Below are positions 47,597 to 60,110 of a stretch of DNA of 64,000 nucleotides, piece by piece. The position numbers and the translations under genes are program-made. This DNA comes from Mangifera indica (taxonomy: Eukaryota; Streptophyta; Magnoliopsida; Sapindales; Anacardiaceae). Position 1 is the stretch's first letter. The number at the start of each line of letters is the position of its first letter. The notes under the pieces were generated by a model. It was not told the DNA's origin. It saw only the letters and a program-made list of their open reading frames with translations, and made no database searches. The stretch lies in the NCBI RefSeq assembly GCF_011075055.1, contig NC_058138.1:18636928-18700927 (forward strand), in the 5' to 3' direction.

Positions 47597-50567
47597 TGTC
47601 AAAAAACCATCAACCCATTGAATCGCCAAGAGTCTGTGACCATCAAATCTCAAAGAAATCACCGAGTCCCTGATTAAATTCAACAAATAAAATGATTTAG
47701 TTGTTTATTAACTAATGAATAAAAAGTAACAAAAAAAAGTAGCCACCAGTATTTCAAATAGAAAATCATGCAATGAATTATCAAAAGAGGTTTTCTTTTA
47801 CAGAATGTTAAATGACTTCATGTGATGATATGCAAGCATTTCAACCAAAATGAACATAAATGCAACATGATTATAAACTTGCGTCTCCAAGGCAGAAACA
47901 GAAATCAATTGAACTTCTAAACAATGGCATTGAGATCCACTAACAATTAGAGCAGAAACTGGAAATCCTTCTGTGTAAATTACGAAGAATAATGGAATTC
48001 ATACAGCACAAATCTGTATTTCATTATGGAGAGATTCTAACTAGTATTAGCTGGGTAAGTATTGGGAAAGTAACAATTGATTAACAATTTGACGACATTA
48101 TGCCCCAAACTGATTGAATCATGCCTTTCTTGTCCAGAAATACAGCTAAGCTAGTAGAAAAGATAACTGCAGAGGACACAAAAGATGCTGTCTTTATTGA
48201 AAAGAACAGAGGCATCTCGGGTTTTCTTGATGGCTAAAAGCCTAAAACACCACAAAAGTCTTATTTGGTGGAAAAATCAAATCCCAAATCCCAAAGAATA
48301 CCCAATAGCATAAAGCTAATGGCCTGCAACACCATATGAATAATTTGTGTCTTATGAGAAGTTTAAAGTTTTGTGACCAAAAAGGAAAAAAAATCCTCTA
48401 CTGAAAACATTTTAGCAATGTAACTTAATAATCACTAGGACCGACACTCAAATACATATCCTGTGAAGCTTGAAACTTTAGTGTCAAAAGTTTTACTGTA
48501 AAGCAATAATAGAACTGGAGAGAATCTAGCCAGACCTTTTGCACAGGATTCTGAACATTATTTGGTTTAAAACTAAAAAGCTTTTTGGGATTTTACAGCT
48601 TAAGTAGAGAACTATAAATCCCGGAAAATGGCTCAAGAAAAAAAAAAATGCAACCCGAAAGTAATGAATTATATCAAACAGTTTAAAGGAGAAAGTTACC
48701 AATATGGATGATATACTGAGACCAGCATGTAACTAACCACTCACTGCGCTGCAATATAAATAATTCAAGAGAAAGACAGAAAGCTGTCAAGGAAAAGCAT
48801 CATCAATTAAAGAAAATGTGGAGTGACTTTTTACAGTTCCCAGAGGCTGATGCCTCCCTTGTAGGTATACCTTGAAGAACCAAAACTTCTAAAAAAGCAG
48901 CTAAAGAAAGTACCAACATTTAATGCACATACAATCTTTCAGAGTGGGACCGATTGTTCATATGGGTAAACCAACAACAGCTCTCCAAGATGTAGTTTGA
49001 TTTTCTCTTCTTCTTCACATGCGATGAGACTCAAAGACTGTCTTTTCTAATGACCATATAGCCACATCTCCTGGACCATTTCCCTCAAAACTTGTGGTCA
49101 GTGATTTTCCAAAACAACCCATATATCTTATTCATAAGTTTAATCAATTTGAATTAATAATGTTGCAACTGAAATTATCCAAAGATGAGGTGTTTGTGTT
49201 TGTGTTTAGAAAGAAAAGTGAAAAAACAAAACAGAGAGTAGATGGTATTGGTGTGGGGGTCAACATGAAACGTCCTAATCAGGACGCTCTGCTCTTGATT
49301 CCTCCCAAGTATTTGTCTGGAGCGAGGCAAAGAGACAAGGGCCATTTCATTTGCAAAGTTGGTAGCTGTCCTGTGACATTCACATTCACATGAGAAGAGA
49401 GGGTGTGTTTTCGTTGGAGGCGTCGGCACTTTACAGGGGGCTCACATGCAACCACACCATGCCATTACACCTATCAAATTGGAATTCAAACAGATTAGCT
49501 CCCTCTATCCTCATTCTGACAAAAGAGATTGCACTTGATTTTATTCTTCAGCATCTAAACAAGTATAGTAGACTTCGATATGAATTCAAAATGTAGAATG
49601 GTTTAAGAAGTCAGGACTGTGGCTCCACCCAACTGGAATATTAAATGTATTGTTCTAGCACTACAAATTGTAGCATGCATATATTCAACTGCGAGAGATT
49701 ATTCATGATGATTAATTGGACATGCTTTGCTTTTTATTCACATAATTTGGTCAATTCTTAATAGACCTTAACAAATATATTAGAGTAATATTATATATAT
49801 TCATTTTAAATAAAAATTAATATACTTATATGTGTTATCATATGTTAAATATCATTTTATCCCAAATTTAAAATCACTCAATCAAATGATATCACATATC
49901 AAATATGTACATATTACTCTGTTCAAAATAAATATACGTAATTTTCATTAATATATTTATAGCAATGCTTCATCACGTTTAATTAGGGTTTTTATTACAT
50001 CAATTTTCCTATTTTCAAACATAATTAAAGGGTATTTTATTACATCTCCCGATTTTTTTAATTAGGTTTTCTATTCATACCCTATTTTCTCAATTTCAAA
50101 CTTGAAATTTACCTTTTTTTTTTTAATGCACATTCATGATTCATCCTATTGTGTGAAGTTTTTCTTCATAATTTTATAATATATTTTCGTTGAACAACAA
50201 ATTATATAATATACAAAAAATGTTTCAATGATTTAGAAAAATTAGATTTAAGATTTATATAAGAATTAAGGATAAAAAATAAATTATAAAATATAAAATA
50301 AATTTATTTAAAAATTATTACATCTCAAAGTTAAAATTATCAAAATAAAAATATATTTAAAAAAAATAGAATGATATGGTTAAAAAATTCCGAATTACAT
50401 AAGCGGGTGTCTCGGATCGCCGGAGAAAATAGAAATATGGAGAGGAAATGGGCCAAAAGTGAGCCCAAAGTCTTAGGCCAGCTCTGGCTCTGCCACCTTC
50501 CCGAACTCCACCCCCACGAAATATTCGATTCTCTTCCCAAAATTTTAACGGCAAAACTGGTTAAATC
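47597..50567. other. Intergenic region between the pseudokinase and the 85-aa protein gene
   Basis: Promoter side of the pseudokinase gene, then about 2.5 kb without a supportable gene. The 99-codon frame at 49094-49393 and its neighbours show no family features. A MITE lies at 49781-49925. Bases 50370-50567 are the GC-richer leader of the next gene. Confidence 0.5.
49781..49925. repeat. AT-rich MITE, about 145 bp
   Basis: Starts AGAGTAATATTATATATATT and ends ATATGTACATATTACTCT, giving inverted ends of about 18 bp with a perfect outer nine. The interior ATATCATTTTATCCCAAATT then TAAAATCACTCAAT is the inverse of the core seen in the 14.4-14.9 kb cluster. Confidence 0.65.
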
Positions 50568-51869
50568 ATGATTAGCATTCTCGTTCAGGTGAATCTCTGT
50601 TCTTTCATCATCAGTCTCTTCAATTGATTATTAGTCTTTTTTGGGTCTTTAATTGAACTGAGACATTTTATTCTTGTAATGCGTTATTAATTTTGATCTT
50701 GTTTTCATCGTCGGAAATGCAGGAGCGATTGCTCGGTGCACTACTTGGATGTGCAGCTACTGGAGTAATTGTTTTTGAGCAACGCAAACGCATCTATAAA
50801 TCCATTGCCGATGATCAATCTCAATTTGGTTCCAACTCCAAGGTACATTTTTGTATGTCTTGGTTTTTTTTCCTCAAACCCTAAAAATATTAATTTGCAA
50901 CTTTTGCGTGATAATTGATTTATTTTTACCATCTTCTGTTCGAGTCCCACTAAGAAAATAGAGGATTTTTAGGTTGTAACAGAGGAGAATGTATTTGAAA
51001 TTATCAGTATGTTATAATTCTTCATATAATAGACTATATATATCATTGGTTGGAGTATTTAAGTCCTATCCATCGGATATGTGGGTGCAGCTTAATTGGT
51101 TTTGTTGGTTTTGGGTTATCACAAGGGATTTTGCACAATTTATGGCTTAGCAATAGGACATTTTGTTTTGTGCCTTATATGTTGTAGATATCTTTTTGTG
51201 GTGGTGGGTGGCGAATCTGCACTTGACTGAACAGAAAAGTTTTGAGTGACATGATAATTTTCATCAGTGAAAAATTGGGCATCCATGAGATGACCTAAAA
51301 GTGATAGATGGAATGGGGTGGTTTTGTACTTTTCCGTCAGACAATCAATCAGTTTTAGATGAGGCAATTGACTTAATGCTGTGAAGTGAAATATGTATAA
51401 ATGAGGGGAGACCAGATTGGTGCATTTGAGTAAAATCTTCCTGCTAGATTTATGTTTTAAATTGTATCCTCTGCCTTTTTTTTTGCCCTGTCAATATCTT
51501 TTAATAAAGAGTATTTGTTGGATGTTTGCATTATAGTGCAAAGTTGCATGTGATGCAAACATTCATCAAATATGAAATCGATGTTTCAATCAATGTTTAA
51601 TATCATCCGAGAGTTAACTCCATGGTAGATATGTAATGACGTGATCATAATTATCACAATAGATGCAGGACAGCTAGAATTTTCCTTTATAAGTTAAATC
51701 CACATTTGTAGTGTATTATGTTCTAATAGCTTTTACTTTGACTTTCTGCCAGACAAGGGAGCCCATATTTGCAAAGAAAACGCACACAGAGTTTGCACAC
51801 ATATGGAACAAGACGGTAGACCAAACTTTTGGACCTGTGATTGCATCTCTTAGTTCACGAAAATGGTAG
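50568..51869 (+). CDS. Small one-helix protein of unknown function, 3 exons, 85 aa
   Basis: Exons: 50568-50588 (seven codons), 50723-50842, 51753-51869. All junctions are phase 0 and sum to 86 codons with the stop. The N-terminal third has a hydrophobic helix (LLGALLGCAATGVIVFEQ) followed by a basic cluster (RKRIYKS). The C-terminal part is conserved-looking and aromatic (EPIFAKKTHTEFAHIWNKTV, then FGPVIASLSSRKW). Regular splice sites and a dense frame make it a real gene. I do not recognise a named domain. Helix, basic residues and size would fit a small organelle membrane protein, perhaps mitochondrial, but that is a guess. The first exon is so short that the start codon is less certain than the rest. 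Confidence 0.72.
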
Positions 51870-53396
51870 TGTTGTTAGAGTAAATTCACTACCACTGTGT
51901 GGATGTCTCTATTATTTTGTGACATTTATACATGTAGTGACTTGCTCGGGATCTGCCTCTTGTTGCATTTTTTTGGATATGACTGACATGCATCTGTCCT
52001 GAGTGTGGATCATGTTTAACAACTCTTATAATAAAATATCTTGGTTTTAACTCATTATTTTGATATTGGTGCCACTTATTGTTATCAACTGTATATAAAA
52101 TTGATTGGACATGCACAGAACCTAATTCACAATAGAAAGCAGAAACGGGTAGGATATTTTTTTGTTAGTTTACTGTGAAACTTTTTTTTTTCTATGAGAT
52201 CAAATATTGAAGTCTCTTAGTTGTTGATTTAGTGCAAGAAATTAAATATTGAAGTCTCTTTAACACGTAGCTAAAGTTTTTTGTTGGATCCTGATTCCTG
52301 CCTGGAATGCCTGCAAAATGTTATAGGCTGATGCAGAAATGGACGGTTGTGGGAGTGTCCCCGGATTAGGTCTACACTTGGGTTTCTGCACCCTAAACTG
52401 GTCCTAACCAATCAAAAGTCCCTTTTCAAATGAGACCAAATGAATATGTACAAACACCTCTATATGTTTTCTTTCATACTTAGATGAAGCACGTGCTACA
52501 ATACAATAGCAATAAAAGAAGTGAAATATTGGTTATACCAAGTAATCTGTTCCAATAAAATCACATTTTCAGTTTACATTTGGCTTGGCAGGTGATGCAT
52601 TTGGTGGTATTACAGGAGTTAGACCAGTTCCACCAAATAAAGGGGTTCCGCTTTTACAGTCTTAGGCCATAATATATACATCAATGTGATTTAGCAGGTA
52701 AGCATTTGATGTCGTGGGGTTTGTCCTTTTTACAACTGAAACAAAGCTTTTTTTTTTTTTTTCAACATAAAATTTTAATTAAAAATTATGATAAATCCCT
52801 GAGTACCGAAAACACTTCTGGGCACAAATCTTGGCGCAACTGTTGTATCGTTCAACCACTTTAAACTGGTAGCTCATGGTATTCTGGTCAAGATTGTTTC
52901 TCTCTTCAACTTGTAGGTTGCAGTAGATTTTGCTCAATTCGTGGCCACATTATAATTGGTTTTTATTGCCATAATTACCATCAGAGAGTATCTCTCTTAT
53001 AATCATTTTGTATCTTCAACGTTAAAATGACAGCTGTTTAAACATATAAAAATTATTTTTTGTTGACTCGCAGGACCTACAGTTTTCTTGTCTCTCCTCT
53101 CTGCCTCATTGCTTGCAATCATAATGTTGAATTCCCCTTCCCCCACCCTCACAAATTGATACATCAATCACCCTTTAACACTTACATAATATTTAAGTAG
53201 GATACAACCAATCACTGATGAATTCATAGAAACATATATTCCATAACCCACTTACAAAAAACAGTAAATAGCGTAAAAGAAGAAATGGATTAGAATACAG
53301 AAGATGGAGGAGGACTCAGTGAGGCTTCATCTAACTACCATTAAAACCTTATACTTGTGACTGAACTTGCGAAATTAACAGAACTCTCCGTACATA
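51870..53396. other. Intergenic region with a gene relic
   Basis: The trailer of the 85-aa gene, then a COX19-like exon relic at 52591-52700, a T-rich run at 52748, and the 3' UTR of the minus-strand secreted protein gene. No intact gene. Confidence 0.5.
52591..52700 (+). pseudogene. Relic resembling an exon of the COX19 copper chaperone
   Basis: Right after a TTGGCAG acceptor-like site, codons from 52591 read GDAFGGITGVRPVPPNKGV, close to the conserved N-terminal block of plant COX19 (AFGG, then G-RPVPP-KG). About 25 bases that do not fit, including an in-frame stop, follow. Then CAT CAA TGT GAT TTA (52679-52693) recalls the His-Leu-Cys-Asp-Leu of the first CX9C motif, followed by a GGTAAG donor-like site. 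The remaining Cys motifs were not found downstream. COX19 helps assemble cytochrome c oxidase in the mitochondrial intermembrane space. This is a short similarity recognised from memory. Confidence 0.35.
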
Positions 53397-53735
53397 TTAA
53401 ACACCCAGTTGGTAAATAGCTAAAAATACACAACCAAACACAATGCTAGCACCAACTCTGCTTCCATGGTTGGGAAATCTTGAGCTTTCGCTTTCATGCG
53501 CTTTGGTTGCCTCCACTTGAGCAGCTAATGGTAATGGAGAGCAACTGGATGTAGCGCAGGGGTTAAAGGTTTCAGGTTTTTGAGTTTTTGGATGAAAGAA
53601 TTCAACTGCTGAAGGTGGGAAAGTTATGGGGTTTTCATAAACCAGGCCATGTGGAGCTCTATCTTGAGCTCTGGCTATGGAGAGAATGGCTAGAGAAGCT
53701 GAGAAGAAGAGGAAAAGGGAAGTTAGTTGACTCAT
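53397..53735 (-). CDS. Small secreted or membrane-tethered protein, 112 aa, possibly truncated
   Basis: A single-exon gene. The signal peptide (MSQLTSLFLFFSASLAILSI, cut near ARAQ) is followed by APHGLVYENPITFPPSAVEF, FHPKTQKPETFNPCATSSCS and a linker. The C-terminus is hydrophobic (VGASIVFGCVFLAIYQLGV) and ends abruptly at a TAA. Two Cys (NPCATSSC) could pair. It belongs to a small plant-specific type with no known function, as far as I recall. Beyond the stop the frame stays open for 16 codons starting YVRR, the positively charged residues expected just inside a type I membrane helix. This suggests a tail lost to a stop codon. If the TAA is the true end, the C-terminus could instead serve as a GPI signal. 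Confidence 0.75.
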   Translation of the reverse strand: MSQLTSLFLFFSASLAILSIARAQDRAPHGLVYENPITFPPSAVEFFHPKTQKPETFNPCATSSCSPLPLAAQVEATKAHESESSRFPNHGSRVGASIVFGCVFLAIYQLGV

Positions 53736-54014
53736 AGTTTTTTCACTTGCTTTTCCCCTGAATGACTTTAGAGGTGAAGCAAAAGTTGCTTTGTATGAAA
53801 TATTTTTGTAGGCATGAAATGAGTTATATAGTGGATTGGGAAGTGGTCGTTGCTTGGGATAGAATTTTGGTGATGTGAAAGATTGTTAGAAAAGTATAGA
53901 ACAAGATGATGGGAATTAATTATTTCTTTGCCATCTTGGGTTGAATTCTATTGGATTCTTTCAATTGCCCTCTATAAGCTATCCTATTTTAAGAGCGCCG
54001 TAAGTTTAGATAAA

Positions 54015-54260
54015 GGTGAAATTACTCTTTCCCACCCAAACTTTCATGAAATAATACTTTTCTGTCTTTTAAGTTTAAAAATTCTATTTTATCATTCATC
54101 TCTTTAAAATTAGATGTCTGTTTTAATACTCTAAGGGTATTTTTTCACCTTATCCACAATATAAGAAAAACTGTATCACTTACACCCCTAATATTATAAA
54201 TAAATTCATTTGACTCTAATTATTTTATATATTTTTTTTTTTCCCTCAATTTTTTTTTCA
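54015..54260. mobile_element. Possible single-ended GGCC-family relic
   Basis: GGTGAAATTACTCTTTCCCA CCCAAACTTTC resembles the outer 30 bases of the foldback elements at 25515 and 38822, and is followed by the same kind of T-rich arm (CTTTTAAGTTTAAAAATTCT). No right end or target duplication was found. The downstream border is arbitrary. Confidence 0.3.
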
Positions 54261-56667
54261 TTTTTCTCCTTTCTCATTTTTTGGCATTGTCTAGATTGTT
54301 TTGGAGATGAGAAGATGGTTGTGCCCATGGGTGCCATGGGTCTAAAGAGGGAGGGAAGATAGTGGAGGCGATATGGGTAATTGAGATAGATGAGATATAG
54401 ACGAAGGAGAAGGCAAGGAAGAGGCAAAAGTTGATGAGTTGGAGGGAAAGGAAGAGGAGAAAAAGATGAAGAAGGGGAAGGGGAAGGAGGAGGAGAGTGA
54501 GAGGGAAAACGTTATGGACTTGCTTGATGGAAAAAAAAAAGAATATTTAGGTGAAAAAGAAAAAAAATAGAAAAGAAGTGACAAATCTAAGTAAGAAATA
54601 ACATATTTGAACAAAATTTAGTAATTTTAGATCAAAAGTGATAACAATACAAGAGTGACAATAACAAAAAAAGAATTATCGCTAATAGAAATGTATAAAA
54701 TTTCAATTCAGCTAACAACTTTTTACAATTATAGGTGAATAATAAAATTTATAATTTTTTAGGACAAATTATAATTTAACTCTAGTTAAATAGAAAATGT
54801 TGTTGTTTTTTCACTAAATTAATAAAAACATAATTTAGTAATAAATTTAACAAATAGACGATTCAATTAATTTTTCCAATTTAAAATGTGACAAATTATT
54901 ATTCTATTAATATTTTGGTAAAAAAATAATACATTCCACCTTTAGAATAAATAATCTTTTAGAAGTCTTTATATTTTCATTGTTAGATTTGAGTTGTCAA
55001 TTGATGAATAATGTTGAGTTTACTATATCTTAATTCTTATTCTATCATTTCCCTGTGATCCATATCAACACATTTTGCAACTAGGTGAAGGACAGTAGAA
55101 AAGTTAAAGAATAAAGAGGATATATCTGTCACTCACATTTTCATAAACTTAACCATGTGGCCTGTGAAATCATGTCTTCACTCTTTAGTTAGAGTGCCTT
55201 CTCAAACACACAAGAGCAGAGCTATTACTTCATTAATCATAATTAAGTATAAATCCCCATTGTGTGGATCATTACGAATGATGCTTCATGGTTTATCACA
55301 TGTGAGCCACTTCTGCAAAACAAAAAAATTATCCATCTAAATGAGTGGAAAATTATATTCTTTATCTCATCATTTATACATAAAAACATAACATGAACTT
55401 GAATAAACCTGTGAGGCTGTGGCTTATATTGTTAATAATATAACCCTAAGGAGTAATGACAGAGGCAAATTATAAGATATGAATTGTTGTTAAAGTAATA
55501 TGGAAGCATGGGGGATTTCTTAGCTTGGAGGATCAGTAAAGGGGATACATTAGAGATAATAATTTAACACATTTGATGTGTGTAATTATAATGGTGGCCT
55601 TCAAGTTCAATATTATTATTGCAGAAGAGGTGTGATGGAGCATGCTGCCCTTGAAATCAATGCTCTCTTTCTTCTCTCCACTCTAATATTAAAAATCATG
55701 CCATTCCTTCACGCTGTTTACCTTTGCCTATCACACTTGTTGTTTAAGTTTCTCAGTTTGTTCTGAATTGTGATGGTGACTTTCGCCTGTGATTTCCCAT
55801 TAAACTGGCGCACAAGATCCTTGTTTGAGGTAAATGGGCTTTAGGGCTTCACATGTTTCCACATTTCTTCCACCTCTCAGCTCACAAGACTTGCTTACAT
55901 GTATTAAAGAATTACAATTACTGGGTTGTGAGCTATCCTTCTTGAAATATTTGTACAAGCCATTTCCACCATTTGGCTTTACATTCAAATTTTTGTTATT
56001 TACTTACAGGGGCATTGGACTTTGTTGACCTTTGATAACACCAAGGTGATGGGCCGGGGTTGAGCTTGCAATTTTGGTTTTGGGACGATAAATCTAAACA
56101 TCTTTAAAACATGGTGAATTAGTGATGGGCCTTTGTAGCTCAAGAATAATGTGGATATTAAAAAGACCATGCCTTAAAAATTAGTTGTTTAGATTAGAGA
56201 ATTTTAAACTTATGTAAACCCCGTTTTAATTAATGAGTCAAAAACTGATTGTTGGTTCTAGAAACTTTGTTTTTATTCGTTTTAATATATATTTTCTAAA
56301 TTTTTTCCATACCCCTAAGGACATAGAAAGTGCAGAAGTATAGTTCTCCCAATTGTGACCAAGAAGTTCTTCATTAACTTGGTGGGGATTAGGAGCCAGA
56401 TGTTTACTCCTTTAAAGTCTAGTTTTATTATTATTGTGAGGATGGAAAACAAAACGGGGCCATGGATGTTGACAAGGGAACAAAGAATTGTATTAATGGC
56501 AAACACAAGCTATAATTAATCAAGCTTTTTGACCTTAAGGAGTTCAAGAATAAGGATTGTTTGTGGCAAAAAAGTCATGAAATGTACTGTAACATTTCTC
56601 AAGAATTTCAGTGCTGACTGAACTTTAGATACAGGATTGATTCCATGCCCTTCACTATTATATTGCA

Positions 56668-56835
56668 GTGAAAAGTAATATTATATATACAAATAAATTA
56701 TAAAAACTGAAATAATAGTATTTGATTAATAATTTTGAAGTAAAAAAAAAAACTAAACAATTTCAATCACAAACTGTTATCTTAGTTTGTCCAGATAAAT
56801 TTGTATAATTTATTTATATATATAATTTTAGTTCT
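56668..56835. repeat. AT-rich MITE-like inverted repeat
   Basis: The left arm TAATATTATATATACAAATA AATTATA faces its inverse TATAATTTATTTATATATAT AATTTTA, giving arms of about 30 bp with high identity around a 110-bp centre. It resembles the AT-rich MITE family but lacks its clear core. Confidence 0.5.
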
Positions 56836-58226
56836 CAACTAATTATTATGGATTTTTTATAACTTCTAATTGGATATAGCTGTTTAGATCAAAGGTTAAA
56901 CAAGGATGTTCAACCAAAAAGAAAAGATAGAGACACAATAATGCAAATTAACTCAATGTAAAGTAAAATTAGGATATCTGGGAATTTGATAAGATCACTA
57001 AATCCATAATTACAGAACATGAAATTAGAAAGAAGAGGAAGTGTCAAATCAACATGCTTGATATGATTTTCCTCTTGTTAATCAAGGAGCCAGAATAAAA
57101 CAAATTTTCATAATTTGATGGGTTGGAATATTACTTTGTGCATAAGATTGATTCTTACAAAGAGATAAGAGAAACATGAATAGCCAAGCATATCTTCTAT
57201 CTTATGACAAAGCCATTACCTTCTCTATTAATTTAAGCCAAAATATGCATCATCAAAGAGCTAAACCTCACCCACCCAGCCTCAGGAAAATGACCTGGAA
57301 GCCATAAGTTAAGGACAAGATAAGGTAGATAATTCTACTCATTATTTCCACCTTTTATAAAGCAAGGAATCTCAAGGCTCTATAAGCTTAACTTATTGTT
57401 TTTCTTTTGTCCTCCTTACCAACTCTATAGTATTTGATAAAAAATCAATTTTGCATCATCTCTGTTTTGAGAACCACCACTACAAAGCCAACTCATCTAT
57501 TCTCATTTGGTCATAATAATGAGCCCTCTGATCGATGCCCTCTTTACAAATATTGCTTATAAAGAGGACAAGAATGCCTAGAATGAGGCCATTTTTTAAC
57601 TAGCACATAGATTTGAAAACCCAATTCTATGAAATACAATTAGCTTATTTCAAGCTTCTGTTTTGAGGGTTTCGTTTTGTGTCGTCATCTCTTCTTCTCG
57701 CCACAAGCATATTTGTGTGTTTGTTTTGTATTCATTCAATTAGTCATTTTCAACTGAAAGGACGTATCAACAAACTTTACCATAAAACACATTTTCTTAA
57801 GCGATAATTATCTTATAGTGATGGCTAAGTAAGCTTAAATTTTGGATATATAATGATAATAATTTATTAAAATAGTAATTTTTCAAGTAACAGAAGGATA
57901 TTGTGACTATAGAGAGAATTATTTACTAGACTCGGGTAGAACATTAACATAAATACACCATTTTCAAATAAAAGAAAAAAGAGAGAAAAGGACAAATAAA
58001 ATAACACCACCACTTAAGTACCCCCCAAAGCAACACCCATTCAAAAGGGATACAAAATAAACCCTCCAAACACACAGGCACAATTATCTACAATTCAATG
58101 GTCCTCTAGTTTATCCCTTTAATCCCAATAAATTAGGCAAGAGAGGTTGGCTTAAAGGACTCTCAACACATATTTGCACTCCTCATAATGTTATTTTAAG
58201 AAACACCATGATCTTAGAATATTCAT

Positions 58227-59995
58227 TTAGGCATTGCTCCTGAAGGATCCAAGTGCCTTAATGGCTGCTGCTCTAAGAATGTATTGGTGGTAGAATGCAG
58301 CAATGGCAGCTCCAATGAAGGGTCCAACCCAGAATATCCACTGAACATTAATAAAATGAAGCAATAATATTAGTATCATATAAATATTATGATGATAGGC
58401 TTATAAGAAAAATAAATTTGAATATAACAATTACTTGGTCATCCCAGGCTTTGTCCTTGTTATAAATCACAGCAGCTCCGAAACTCCTAGCAGGGTTGAT
58501 GCCGGTGCCGGTGATGGGGATTGTGGCCAAGTGAACCATGAACACAGCAAACCCAATGGGGAGTGGTGCCAAAACCTTGATTTTTCATACATAAAAGATA
58601 AATCAAATATGATATATATTCATTGAATCTATCTGATACCATAGGCTGAGATTATAATGTTAAAAACATTTATATTCTTTTTCATTCATGTTAAAAAAAA
58701 AGATCTTCGTGGTAACTGTGTATAGTCACCCCACAAATCAATGGCTTGGGAAGAAAAAAAGAGGCAAAGTCATCAAGAAAACGACCAATACCTAAACAAA
58801 AATCAAATACAAGTTGACAAATAAAAAGCATAACTAATATTATACTTTGAAAATATGTAAAATGCTAAAAATTATTATTTCACTTTAAAGCCCTTATCTT
58901 CTCAAAGGTTCTAATATTTTTTTTTCCGAAATATATATTTGTTATTCTGAAATTTCTAATTAATATGATGAACTACTTACAGGAACATGGGAGTCTCTAG
59001 CATTCCTCTTGGGATCAGTGGCGGAGAAGACAGTGTAAACAAGAACAAATGTTCCAATGATTTCAGCTCCCAATCCAGTGCCCTTGTTGTAGCCGGCGGC
59101 GAGCTCGTTGGCTCCGCCTCCATACCTGTTGTAGTATGCCTTCTGGAATGCCTTGACCAAACCACAACCGCAGATTGCTCCCAGGCACTGAGCCACCATG
59201 TACAACAGTGCCCGGACGAGTGACACCTTGCGAGCCAAAAACAACCCGAATGTCACAGCCGGGTTGATGTGTCCTCCTGTGCATAGTTACAATTATACTT
59301 CGTCACTGAGTTAGAAAAAATTATATTTCAACTTTGCGGCGAATATTAAGACCAACATATACATAATTGATAGTCATACACGCTTATTTTTACGCTGAAA
59401 CATGAAAAATTCAAACGAAAATCTTTTTAAGCTTATTTATTTCAGATATTTTTTTTTCTGGTCAGAAAGCTTGAACCCAGAAGAAATAGAATACGTTTTG
59501 GCAGTCAAAATACAGTTTCCATGGTTGAATTTGTCTAAAGAGACAAAACTCCAAGAGTAAAATAGAAGAAAATACAGGGAAAACCATAATTTCTTTCGTT
59601 TTCTCGGCAACCAAACGAAAAGGTCAATTTTGTTCGTTTCTTTTAGAAGGTAGCATAGTGTTGTGTTAGAACTGGAAGTTAAACTCACCAGAAATACCAG
59701 CGGTGCAGTAAACAAGAATGAAAATCATGCCACCGAAGGCCCAAGCGATACCAAGAACGCCGACTCCTCCACACTGATCAGTGTGCAAATTCTCGTCAGT
59801 CTGGCTCTTGTAGCCAATCACAGTCAAGACTGTAATGTAAAGGAAGAGCAGAGTTGCAATGAACTCAGCAATAACAGCTCTGTAAAACGACCACTTGGTG
59901 AACTCTTCCGCGTCGATCAACGGTGCCGGAGGTGGGTCATGGTAATCCTTTGCTGAGTACTCCCCTTGCTCAGCCACTTCAATGTCTTTCGCCAT
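58227..59995 (-). CDS. PIP2: Plasma-membrane aquaporin PIP2, 4 exons, 285 aa
   Basis: Minus-strand exons: 59689-59995, 58981-59276, 58435-58575, 58227-58340 (286 codons with stop), the usual PIP exon pattern and length. It is a water channel of the plasma membrane. Six hydrophobic helices and both NPA boxes are present (Asn107-Pro-Ala and Asn228-Pro-Ala). The aromatic/arginine filter has the water-selective PIP set, with His216, Thr225 and Arg231. The family signature [12 protein letters not shown] and loop [19 protein letters not shown] are intact, including the gating His199. The short N-terminus with the ER-export motif Asp4-Ile-Glu6 and the long C-terminus ending GSFRSNA, with its phosphorylatable Ser280 and Ser283, place it in group PIP2 and not PIP1. 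The exact PIP2 number cannot be set. Confidence 0.97.
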
Positions 59996-60100
59996 CGTTT
60001 ATCTGCAACTACTAAATGACCAAGAAAGAAAAAGCTAGGGAAAGAATCTCTCTTGCAGATTACACAGTGTAAAATTGTGAATCGAGAAGGCCCTTAGAGG

Positions 60101-60110
60101 GTTATTTATT
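60101..60110 (-). promoter_or_regulatory. TATA-like element of the PIP2 gene
   Basis: On the coding strand AATAAATAAC lies about 110 bases before the start codon, with a leader in between free of ATG. Position and sequence fit a plant TATA box, but it was judged by eye only. Confidence 0.35.

Larger units (their letters stand above)
53736..58226. other. Long intergenic region
   Basis: About 4.5 kb with no supportable gene. Bases 53736-53900 are the promoter of the small secreted protein gene. A GGCC-family-like terminus occurs near 54015, and a long purine tract on the + strand at 54300-54510 gives spurious Ser/Pro/Phe frames on the minus strand. A MITE-like repeat lies at 56668-56835. Bases 57960-58226 are likely the 3' UTR of the aquaporin gene. 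Confidence 0.55.

Noticed and set aside
49094..49393. Plus-strand 99-codon frame
   Set aside because: No recognisable motif, no splice partners, and AT-rich composition like the surrounding non-coding DNA. It sits upstream of a gene on the other strand.
54342..54614. Minus-strand 90-codon Ser/Phe/Pro-rich frame
   Set aside because: It is the reverse of a long GGAAG/GAGG purine tract; composition is pure low complexity with no domain or splice context.
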